34,291 nt of DNA from the NCBI RefSeq assembly GCF_021864535.1, contig NZ_JAKJIC010000032.1, positions 1 through 34,291 on the forward strand, given 5' to 3'. Of this stretch, positions 27,373-34,291 are shown piece by piece. Numbering within the stretch: the stretch's first letter is position 1; the number at the start of each line of letters is the position of its first letter. The position numbers were made by a program, and so were the translations under genes. This DNA comes from Oryzibacter oryziterrae (GTDB taxonomy: Bacteria; Pseudomonadota; Alphaproteobacteria; Rhizobiales; Pleomorphomonadaceae). The notes beneath the pieces were generated by a model that was not told where the DNA came from, did not search any database, and was given only the letters and a program-made list of their open reading frames with translations.

Positions 27373-27867
27373 ATGACAGAGCCCCTCGATCCCCTCGCCT
27401 TCACCGCCGCCCTCGCGCCGGGCGCCCGCCTGTTCGGGCTGGACCTCGGCACCAAGACCATCGGCATTGCCGTGTCGGACGAAGGCTTCCGCATTGCCAC
27501 GCCGCTCGAAACCATCACCCGGGTGAAATATTCGAAAGACGTGGCCAAGCTCCTGGAGCTGGCGGAAAGAAACCGGGTCGGAGGCCTGATCCTCGGCCTT
27601 CCCGTCAACATGGACGGCTCGGAAGGACCGCGCGCCCAGTCGACGCGCGCCTTTGCCCGCAATCTCAAGCCGCTCACCAGCCTGCCGCTGTATTTCTGGG
27701 ACGAACGCCTGTCGACCGCAGCCGTGACGCGCACGCTGCTGGAGGCTGACGCTTCGCGCAAGCGGCGCGACGAAGTGGTGGACAAGCTGGCGGCCAGCTA
27801 CATCCTGCAAGGCTTCCTCGACCGCCTGCACGTGGCCGAGCGGGCCGACGATCTCAGGCGGCTCTGA
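27373..27867 (+). CDS. ruvX: RuvX/YqgF putative pre-16S rRNA nuclease
   Basis: This 164-residue protein is RuvX (YqgF), an RNase H-fold nuclease linked to 5' maturation of 16S rRNA and earlier predicted as a Holliday-junction resolvase. The fold's acidic residues are seen in [17 protein letters not shown], the following [11 protein letters not shown] and [27 protein letters not shown] is the family signature. The ATG at 27373 is the first that leaves a normal length. Its TGA stop abuts the stop of the convergent gene, giving the palindrome TGATCA at 27865-27870. Confidence 0.93.
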   Translation: MTEPLDPLAFTAALAPGARLFGLDLGTKTIGIAVSDEGFRIATPLETITRVKYSKDVAKLLELAERNRVGGLILGLPVNMDGSEGPRAQSTRAFARNLKPLTSLPLYFWDERLSTAAVTRTLLEADASRKRRDEVVDKLAASYILQGFLDRLHVAERADDLRRL

Positions 27868-28185
27868 TCAAGCGTTGTCGCTGCGCGTCTTCGCCTTGCG
27901 GATCAGCATCAGATTGCGGATGTAGATGAGCAGTCCAAGGCCCTGGCCGGCGATGAACACCGGGTCTTCGCGCTGGATCGCATAGACCAGCAACAGCGCA
28001 CCGCCACCGAGCGAGAAGAACCAGAAGGCGACCGGGATCACCGAATCCTTGGCCTTTTCGGACGCGATCCACTGCACCACGAAGCGCATCATGAACAGGC
28101 CCTGGGCGACGAAGCCGAGGATCACCCAGAAATCGATCTGCTTGACGAAGACGTCGTGAAGCCAGGTGAGGAGGGACGACAGCAT
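27868..28185 (-). CDS. LAB_N small membrane protein (RgtF-like)
   Basis: This 105-residue protein matches the lipid-A-disaccharide-synthase N-terminal (LAB_N) domain family: WVILGFVAQGLFMMRFVVQW, AFWFFSLGGGALLLVYAIQR and DPVFIAGQGLGLLIYIRNLML form three membrane segments. Small LAB_N proteins commonly accompany GT2 polyprenyl-phosphate glycosyltransferases. In Rhizobium a protein of this kind, RgtF as I recall, is needed with RgtE for polyprenyl-phosphate-galacturonate formation. It is the last gene of the three-gene lipid operon, 15 nt after the PAP2-GT2 gene. The exact partner role is inference. Confidence 0.88.
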   Translation of the reverse strand: MLSSLLTWLHDVFVKQIDFWVILGFVAQGLFMMRFVVQWIASEKAKDSVIPVAFWFFSLGGGALLLVYAIQREDPVFIAGQGLGLLIYIRNLMLIRKAKTRSDNA

Positions 28186-28200
28186 GAACGATAGGCTCCG

Positions 28201-29760
28201 TCAGTCGATTTCGGAAACGGTGGGAAGGCGCTTGATGCGGCGCTTGAGCCACCAGACGCCGTAAAGATCGAGAATGCCCTGAAGGCCGCGGTCGAAGATG
28301 CCGTAGTTGGACTTGCCATGCATGCGCGAGCGATCGACCACGTCCACATGGGTGACGTCGAAGCCCTCGCGCAGCGCCAGCGCCGGCAGATAGCGATGCC
28401 AGCCGTGGAAGAAGGGCAGCTTGAGGAACAGATCGCGGCGCACCGCCTTGAGACCGCAGCCGGTGTCGCGCGTCTTGTCCTTGAGGATGGCGCCGCGCAG
28501 GCCGTTGGCGAACTTCGAGGCATATTTCTTGGCAAAGCCGTCGGTGCGCTTGAGGCGCTGTCCGGCCGCGATGCCGAAAGCGGGACCGGCGCTGACCAGC
28601 GCGTCGACGAGCTGCGGGATATAGGCCGGATCGTTCTGCCCGTCGCCGTCGATGGTGGCGACGATCTCGCCGCGCGCAGCCATCATGCCGGACCGCACGG
28701 CAGCGCTCTGGCCGCAGGGCAGCTCGTGGCGAATGTGGCGGACAGGCTTGCCCTCGGCCTTGTAGCGGGCGATGAGCGAGCCGGTGCCATCGGTGGAGCC
28801 GTCGTCGACGACAATCACCTCGAAGGCGCGACCGGCCATGGCGGTGAGGATCTCCGGCACGATGACGGCCAGATTGTCGGCCTCATCCTTGGCGGGGATG
28901 ACGACCGAGACGAAGCCCGGTTCGGAGGCGGGTATCATCGGGGATCTCAAGTCCTTTTCCAGCGGCCGAGCGGCGGAAAGCTCTGGCTCGGAGGCGACCA
29001 GACGGGTCGCCGATTGCCAGGCCAGGCGCAGCGCCAGGGCCGTATCCTGCAAAAAAGCGTCGATAGCATGACGCCTTGCCTTCGGCCACCCCGCCTCCGT
29101 CAGATCGAAGGCTTTATTGTGGCGGGCAAAGCGGATGGCGATGAAAATCGTCAGCCAGGCGCCGAAGGACACGCCGGCGACGGCATCGGACAGGTGGTGC
29201 GCCTGCAGCTTCACCCGTGACAGCGCGATGCAGAAGGCCAGCGCCCAGGCCGGCCAGCGCCAGCGCGGCTTGAGCAGCGCCACGATCACCGCCAGCGAGC
29301 CGGCGGTGGTGGAATGGCCCGAGGGAAAGCTCGCAAAGTCGGAATCGAAGGCAAAGGGATGCGCGCCGGTGGTCAGGCTGAGCTTGGGACGGGGGAAGCC
29401 GAGGCCGTATTTGAAAACGTCGGCGGCCAGACCCGTACCCGCGATCGCCACGAAGACGAAGGCCGAAAGGGCGAGCGCCGGCCCGAGATCGACGCCATGC
29501 CGTTCGAGCGCCGGACGACGCTGCCAGTAGAGGATCAGGCTGAGCACGCCCGAGGAGATCAGCAGCCAGTCGGACTGGCCGAGCCGGGTGAAGCCGCGCC
29601 AGATCGCCGTGTTGCTGGCCCAGCCGCGCGCCACCTCGTCATAGGAGGACGCGACCAGAACCAGGAGAACGCAGCCGAGCACCGCCAGCCCGACAAGCGT
29701 GCGCGGCAGGGCACGACGCCGGTAGCTCTCGGAAACGTCAAGGACAGGGCGAAAGGGCAT
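28201..29760 (-). CDS. PAP2 phosphatase - GT2 glycosyltransferase fusion
   Basis: This 519-residue protein joins two enzymes. Residues 20-215 are a membrane PAP2 lipid phosphatase with all three motifs: K117-x6-RP (KYGLGFPRP), PSGH (146-149) and SR-x5-H-x3-D (181-192). Residues about 283-500 are a GT2 polyprenyl-phosphate sugar transferase of the DPM1/ArnC/RgtE type (VSVVIPAKDE, VVDDGSTDGTG with Asp319-Asp320, TIDGDGQNDP, DTGCGLKAVRR). Between them is a linker of about 65 residues. The frame is open throughout; an internal ATG at codon 275 with AAAGGA 14 nt upstream might give the GT2 part alone. Neighbours are an ArnT-like transferase and a LAB_N protein. I infer coupled lipid dephosphorylation and sugar-donor synthesis for lipid A or a related lipid. 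Confidence 0.88.
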   Translation of the reverse strand: MPFRPVLDVSESYRRRALPRTLVGLAVLGCVLLVLVASSYDEVARGWASNTAIWRGFTRLGQSDWLLISSGVLSLILYWQRRPALERHGVDLGPALALSAFVFVAIAGTGLAADVFKYGLGFPRPKLSLTTGAHPFAFDSDFASFPSGHSTTAGSLAVIVALLKPRWRWPAWALAFCIALSRVKLQAHHLSDAVAGVSFGAWLTIFIAIRFARHNKAFDLTEAGWPKARRHAIDAFLQDTALALRLAWQSATRLVASEPELSAARPLEKDLRSPMIPASEPGFVSVVIPAKDEADNLAVIVPEILTAMAGRAFEVIVVDDGSTDGTGSLIARYKAEGKPVRHIRHELPCGQSAAVRSGMMAARGEIVATIDGDGQNDPAYIPQLVDALVSAGPAFGIAAGQRLKRTDGFAKKYASKFANGLRGAILKDKTRDTGCGLKAVRRDLFLKLPFFHGWHRYLPALALREGFDVTHVDVVDRSRMHGKSNYGIFDRGLQGILDLYGVWWLKRRIKRLPTVSEID

Positions 29761-29806
29761 GAGGCCACAAAACTCGCTGGAGGCTTTGCAGGGGCGGCAG
29801 ACGGCG

Positions 29807-31597
29807 TCAGCCGCCCTTCACGAAGACCTGCATGGAGCGGAACTTGAAGGCGTTGAGATTGCGCGCCTCGACAAGCCGCACGGGAACCGGCGCAGCAGCG
29901 CCCGGAGAGGCGGCGGCCAGCGCGGCGAGAAAGTCGGTGGAGCGGTCGACATTGACGAAGGCCACGGCGCAGGCGGCACCCGTGAAGGCATTGGCCCCGC
30001 CGATGGCGTCGGGCAGTTGCACCCTGGTTCCCAGACGGAAGACGACGCTGGGCTCGCGATAGCCGACCACGATCACCTCGGGCGCCGGACAGGGCTTCAC
30101 CTCGGCAAGTGCCGCGGCAAGATCGTCGGACAACCAGAGCTCAGTTGCCGCCGGCAGCAGCCGCTCGAAGGCCAGGCCATAGATCAGCGCCGTGGTGAGC
30201 GCGAGAACGCCGAGGGCGGGCACGAGACGACCGCGGCTGAGCAGCCACCAGCAGCCGACGCCGGCGGCGCCTGCCGCCACGCCGAGACCGAGGCCGATCA
30301 GGTCGGCGCGTCCCTGAACATAGACAAAACCGCCGTTGAGCCCGAGGCCGAGCAACACGGCGACGATCGGGATATAGGCGAACAACCAGCGCTGCAACCG
30401 GCCGAGGGTGGCAAAATCGGTGCGGATGAGCCCCGTGGCAACGATCAGCGCCACCGCCGGCATCAGCGGCAGAATGTAGTTGGGCAGCTTGGTCGGCACC
30501 GCCTCGAACAGCAGCCAGACCGGAATGACCCAGGCCGCCGCAAAGCGCGTCAGCGGCTCGGCGCGGTGCCTCCAGGCATGGCCAAGCCCGATGGGAGCGA
30601 AGGCGATCAGCGGCCAGAACAGCCCGAGCGAGGCCAGCAGATAGGTGCCCGGCGGGGCGCCGTGGCTCTCCTGCGCGCCAGCCACCTTGCCCATCATGTC
30701 CTTGCCCAGCGACTCCGAGAAGAAGGCGCCGCCGGAGATCCAGCCGATCGCCAGCAGCCAGGGCAGCACCAGCAGCAGCATCCAGCCGATGCCCTTGAGC
30801 GGCGACAGCGACAGCCAGAGCGAGCGGCGGCGCTCGATGAGCGACAGGGTGAGAATGGTGAGGCCGGAGACCAGCGGCGTGATCGGCCCCTTGATCAGGG
30901 CGCCGAGGCCCATGGCCGTCCAGAACAGGGCGTTGCGCCAGAACAGGCGGCGACGCTGCGGATCGAGGTAGGCCGAAGCGAGGGCAAATTGCGCGGCAAG
31001 AATGGTCGCCGCCAGCATGGCGTCGGTCTTGGCGATGCGCGCCTCGATGTTGAGCGACAGCGCTGTGGCAGCGAACAGGCCGGCGATCAGGCCGAGCCGC
31101 GCCCCGCCGAACTGGGCGCCGAGGCCGTAGGTGAACAGCACCACCAGCAGCGCACCGACGATCGAGGGGACGCGATAGGCCCAGAGCGGGGCGTCCGCCC
31201 CCTGCCCGGTCGCCAGCGCCGACAGGCCTTGCAGCCAGTAGATGCCGACCGGCTTCTTGTAGCGCGGCTCCTCCTGGAAGCGGATGTCGATCCAGTTGCC
31301 CGTTTCGATCATCTGCTTGCTGGCCTGGACGTAGAGCGCCTCGTCGCGATCGGTGAGCGGCAGGCTGGAAATGCCGGGCAGCAGCACCGCAAGGCCGAGC
31401 AGCAGCAGGAACAGAAGGTTGAGGGCGTGCAGGAACGGGCGCCGCGCAGGCGACAGCGGGACCGCCGGGGCGTCCGGCGAGACCGATTGCGGCGCCTCGA
31501 CCGGGGCCGGGTCCACCTGGCCGACGGGCGCCTGCGGCTCTCCTTCGGGCGTCGTCGTCATCGAGGTGGGCTGTTGCGCGTCCATGTCCGGGTCCAT
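29807..31597 (-). CDS. ArnT/RgtD-like lipid glycosyltransferase
   Basis: This 596-residue polytopic protein belongs to the ArnT/PMT superfamily (GT-C fold, GT83-like), which uses a polyprenyl-phosphate sugar as donor and acts on the periplasmic side. After a Pro/Ala-rich cytoplasmic tail (1-50) and a first helix (about 55-75) comes the catalytic-loop stretch LPLTDRDEALYVQASKQM (Asp83, Asp85, Glu86) and YKKPVGIYWLQG, close to the ArnT pattern DE..Y and KPP..YWLQ. About a dozen membrane helices follow and a soluble C-terminus. It is the first gene of the operon, 46 nt before the PAP2-GT2 gene. Transfer of a sugar such as galacturonate to lipid A or core is likely but not shown. Confidence 0.88.
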   Translation of the reverse strand: MDPDMDAQQPTSMTTTPEGEPQAPVGQVDPAPVEAPQSVSPDAPAVPLSPARRPFLHALNLLFLLLLGLAVLLPGISSLPLTDRDEALYVQASKQMIETGNWIDIRFQEEPRYKKPVGIYWLQGLSALATGQGADAPLWAYRVPSIVGALLVVLFTYGLGAQFGGARLGLIAGLFAATALSLNIEARIAKTDAMLAATILAAQFALASAYLDPQRRRLFWRNALFWTAMGLGALIKGPITPLVSGLTILTLSLIERRRSLWLSLSPLKGIGWMLLLVLPWLLAIGWISGGAFFSESLGKDMMGKVAGAQESHGAPPGTYLLASLGLFWPLIAFAPIGLGHAWRHRAEPLTRFAAAWVIPVWLLFEAVPTKLPNYILPLMPAVALIVATGLIRTDFATLGRLQRWLFAYIPIVAVLLGLGLNGGFVYVQGRADLIGLGLGVAAGAAGVGCWWLLSRGRLVPALGVLALTTALIYGLAFERLLPAATELWLSDDLAAALAEVKPCPAPEVIVVGYREPSVVFRLGTRVQLPDAIGGANAFTGAACAVAFVNVDRSTDFLAALAAASPGAAAPVPVRLVEARNLNAFKFRSMQVFVKGG

Positions 31598-31909
31598 GAC
31601 CGTTCGAGATCTCGAGGCCGAACGGGTGCCGATCTAGAGCCGACGCCAAAACTGGCCTGCACGGGCGTCAACCACGCGCAAGCACACTTCAGGGCAGGCA
31701 TTCAGCGCGTCATAGCACGGTTCGGGAAAAATTGTGCATTTGGCAGTCGTTTTTTTCGACCTCCGGTACCAAACGTCGATCCCGTGGAATGCCTCTGGTC
31801 GACCGTGGGCGGCGCACGGATTTGCAGCTGAAGTCCTTGCTCGCGAGCCAAACACCGCAGCTTCGAGGGCGACGGTTCCGGATCAACCCAAGGGATGAAA
31901 GGAGTACCA
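31598..31909. other. Divergent intergenic region, no gene seen
   Basis: This 312-bp stretch separates the ArnT-like gene from the antiporter leader ORF. It should hold both promoters. TTTTTTT at 31750-31756 and an AT-rich patch at 31725-31760 are visible, but I see no clear paired promoter elements, RNA gene or repeat. Confidence 0.5.
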
Positions 31910-31984
31910 ATGGACAAACACGGTTGCGACCGTCAAATTATGGAAATGATTCAAGCTTTTCTTATTTTTGCCGTTCTACGCTGA
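31910..31984 (+). CDS. Possible 24-residue leader peptide before the antiporter
   Basis: A 24-codon reading frame starts with ATG at 31910, directly preceded by a strong AAAGGAG (31898-31904) at 5-nt spacing, and ends at TGA 31982-31984, 38 nt before the antiporter start. The peptide begins MDKHGCDRQIMEMI and ends with a short hydrophobic run AFLIFAVLR. Its codons are AT-rich compared with real genes nearby. The ribosome site is better than that of most genes in this window, so translation is likely. It may couple translation to the antiporter or sense a signal; no known leader family is recognised. Confidence 0.5.
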   Translation: MDKHGCDRQIMEMIQAFLIFAVLR

Positions 31985-32022
31985 CAAGGTGGTGGCGCAA
32001 CGCAAGAGCAGAGGGAGAGGAC

Positions 32023-33828
32023 ATGGAACAGATCGCGAGTGCGAATTTCGGCCTCGCCCTTGGCGCGATCCTGATCCTGCTCGGCATTCTCTCAAGCTTG
32101 CTGGCCTCCCGCTTCGGTACCCCCTTGCTGCTGGTCTTCCTGGCAGTGGGCATGCTGGCCGGCGAAGACGGCATCGGCGGCATTCAGTTCTCGAATTATC
32201 AGGCGACCTATCAGATCGGCTCCTGCGCGCTGGCCATCATCCTGTTTGATGGCGGTCTGCGCACGCGGCTGTCCGAAACCCGGGACGCTCTCGCGCCAAG
32301 TTTCGTACTGGCGACGGCGGGCGTGGCGCTGACCTCCCTGCTGGTGGGACTGTTCGGCTCCTTCCTGTTCCACCTCAACTGGCCGCAGGGCCTGCTTCTC
32401 GGCTCCATCGTCGCCTCGACCGACGCCGCTGCCGTGTTCTTCCTGCTGCGCACCGGCGGCTTGCAGCTGAAGCCGCGCATCGGCTCGATCCTGCAGATCG
32501 AATCCGGCTCCAATGACCCGGTGGCGGTGTTCCTGACCATCATCCTGACGGAAGTGGCGGTCGCCCATGTGGCGCCGGGTTTTTCGACAGTGACGTCGCT
32601 CCTGAAGCAGGCGGTGCTCGGTGGTGCCTTCGGACTCGCCGGCGGCGCCGTCACCGTGTTTGCGCTCAATCGCCTCACCCTGCCCGCCGGTCTGCATCCG
32701 CTGTTCGTGGTGGCGCTGGCCATCGCGCTGTTCGGGGCAACGTCCATGCTGGACGGCTCCGGCTTCCTTGCCGTCTACATTGCCGGTCTGGTGGTGGGCA
32801 ACAAGACGGTGCGTGCCTTCCCCTCGATCGTGAACTTCCACGACACCGCCACATGGCTCTGCCAGATCGTCATGTTCCTGGTGCTGGGCCTGCTGGTGAC
32901 GCCATCCGAGCTGATTTCCTATGCGCCGCAGGGGCTTGCGGTGGCGGCCTTCCTGATCCTGATCGGCCGGCCGGTGGCGGTCTGGCTCTGCCTCAAGCCC
33001 TTCGGCTTCACCAATCAGGAGATGAACTTCATCTCCTGGGTCGGCCTGCGCGGCGCGGTGTCGATCTTCCTCGCCGCCATTCCGACACTGGCCGGCGTCG
33101 ACAATGCCAGCATGTATTTCAACGTCGCCTTCTTCGTGGTGATCGTGTCGCTGCTGGTGCAGGGCTGGACCATCGCGCCAGCCGCCCGCTGGTTCGGCAT
33201 GGCGCTGAAGCGCACCGCCGCCGCCACGCAGCGCATCGAGATCGACTTGCCCGGCCAGCAGGACAAGGAACTGGTGGGCTATCCGATCCGCGCCGACAGC
33301 TATGCCTTCCTGCGCCCGACCTCCATGCCGTCCTGGCTGAAATGCGTGCTGGTGGTGCGCGAGGGCGAGGTGAAGAACGCCGCGGAGGCCGGCAATCTCA
33401 AGATCGGCGACTATGCCTATTTCCTGGCGCCGCAAGAGAAGGTGCACAAGCTCGACCGCATGTTCGCCGCCCTGCCCCAGGACGCCGTGAACGCGGCCAA
33501 GCGCGGCTCTTTCGGCGAGTTTGCGGTGGCGCCGGACGCGAGCCTCGACGACCTCGCGGCCTTCTACGAAATTGCCCTGCCGAAGCCGCTGTCCGGCCTG
33601 TCGGTGCAGGAGGCGTTTGCGGCCCAGTGCGGCGCCAAGCTGCGTGTCGGCAGCCGCATCCCGCTCGGCTCCTTCGCCGAACTGATGGCGCGCGGCGTCG
33701 AGGATCACCAGCTGATCCGCGCCAGCCTCAGGCTCGAGGACATCGTGGATCTTTCCCTGCCCACGCGCAACGAAAACGGCGGCAGCCTTGTGAGCCGCCG
33801 CCTGCGCGAAATTCTCGGGCTTGAGTGA
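32023..33828 (+). CDS. K+/H+ antiporter, NhaP2/CvrA type
   Basis: This 601-residue inner-membrane protein is a CPA1 cation/proton antiporter of the NhaP2 (CvrA) group. Residues 1-400 form about 12 membrane helices with the transport signatures GSIVASTDAAAVFFLL and IESGSNDPVAVFLT. The cytoplasmic C-terminus has a TrkA_C-like part (about 410-490, with GYPIRADSYAFLRP and LKIGDYAYFLAP) and a CorC/HlyC transporter-associated domain (about 500-600). GGGAGAGG precedes the ATG at 32023; frames extending upstream run through the leader region. It should export K+ (and perhaps Na+) in exchange for H+. It converges with the ABC ATPase gene with a 9-nt gap. Confidence 0.93.
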   Translation: MEQIASANFGLALGAILILLGILSSLLASRFGTPLLLVFLAVGMLAGEDGIGGIQFSNYQATYQIGSCALAIILFDGGLRTRLSETRDALAPSFVLATAGVALTSLLVGLFGSFLFHLNWPQGLLLGSIVASTDAAAVFFLLRTGGLQLKPRIGSILQIESGSNDPVAVFLTIILTEVAVAHVAPGFSTVTSLLKQAVLGGAFGLAGGAVTVFALNRLTLPAGLHPLFVVALAIALFGATSMLDGSGFLAVYIAGLVVGNKTVRAFPSIVNFHDTATWLCQIVMFLVLGLLVTPSELISYAPQGLAVAAFLILIGRPVAVWLCLKPFGFTNQEMNFISWVGLRGAVSIFLAAIPTLAGVDNASMYFNVAFFVVIVSLLVQGWTIAPAARWFGMALKRTAAATQRIEIDLPGQQDKELVGYPIRADSYAFLRPTSMPSWLKCVLVVREGEVKNAAEAGNLKIGDYAYFLAPQEKVHKLDRMFAALPQDAVNAAKRGSFGEFAVAPDASLDDLAAFYEIALPKPLSGLSVQEAFAAQCGAKLRVGSRIPLGSFAELMARGVEDHQLIRASLRLEDIVDLSLPTRNENGGSLVSRRLREILGLE

Positions 33829-33837
33829 ACCGTCGCC

Positions 33838-34291
<454 letters not shown>

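Noticed and set aside
28936-28938. Internal ATG (codon 275) as the start of a separate GT2 gene
   Set aside because: The frame from the PAP2 domain is open with no stop, and the AAAGGA is 14 nt away. Kept as a possible secondary start, not as a separate gene.
29759-31831. 690-codon plus-strand frame opposite the ArnT-like gene
   Set aside because: Its translation is low-complexity Arg/Gln/Gly/Ala, whereas the minus strand gives a clear ArnT-like membrane protein with correct motifs.

Overview
The window is high-GC chromosomal DNA from an alphaproteobacterium, most likely of the order Hyphomicrobiales (Rhizobiales). The main evidence is the complete rhizobial-type glycerol ABC importer (glpS-T-P-Q-U-V) behind glpD, with further support from inositol-catabolic iolE/iolB, a gatC-gatA pair close to ruvX and a UPF0173 hydrolase, and an ArnT-like/PAP2/GT2/LAB_N lipid-modification cluster. 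I cannot name a genus. No rRNA, tRNA, CRISPR array, transposase or prophage was found.

Layout. 1-2744: end of a myo-inositol operon (iolE, iolB) with a HigB/HigA-type toxin-antitoxin pair lodged between the two genes, closed by a strong terminator. 2745-10771: a glycerol operon (glpD, two ATPases, two permeases, a small DUF2160 membrane protein, a periplasmic binding protein), preceded by TTTCG direct repeats on an 11-nt period that look like a DeoR-family (GlpR) operator, and closed by a terminator. 10900-14809: a YqiJ/YqiK-like pair (NfeD-type OB-fold membrane protein plus flotillin), then glycerol kinase glpK. 15013-15408: a small secreted protein resembling the VHL beta domain. 15418-17920: a divergent cluster in which a Rieske non-haem iron oxygenase appears split into two proteins: a Rieske [2Fe-2S] protein with a GST and an acylphosphatase-like protein on the minus strand, and a Rieske-less catalytic subunit on the plus strand. 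17972-23390: phytase-like secreted esterase, LysR regulator, MFS exporter, threonine aldolase and its neighbouring XRE-cupin regulator. 23580-27867: gatA, gatC, a diguanylate cyclase with a degenerate receiver domain, UPF0173 hydrolase, ruvX. 27868-31597: a three-gene minus-strand envelope-lipid operon (ArnT-like transferase, a PAP2-phosphatase/GT2 fusion, LAB_N protein). 31910-33828: a short leader-like ORF and a K+/H+ antiporter. 33838-34291: the C-terminal part of a sugar-type ABC ATPase that runs off the window.

How the genes work together. Glycerol is probably bound by GlpV, imported by GlpPQU powered by GlpST, phosphorylated by GlpK and oxidised by GlpD; no GlpF channel or GlpR gene is in the window. 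GlpS and GlpT carry complementary defects that predict one good and one poor ATP site. The most unusual system is the split oxygenase: one protein keeps the [2Fe-2S] ligands, the other keeps the mononuclear-iron ligands and the bridging aspartate, and the genes are divergent over a 69-bp region with an 8-bp inverted repeat. The PAP2-GT2 fusion next to ArnT-like and LAB_N proteins suggests coupled removal of a lipid phosphate and preparation of a lipid-linked sugar donor, as in rhizobial lipid A galacturonylation; that assignment is inference.
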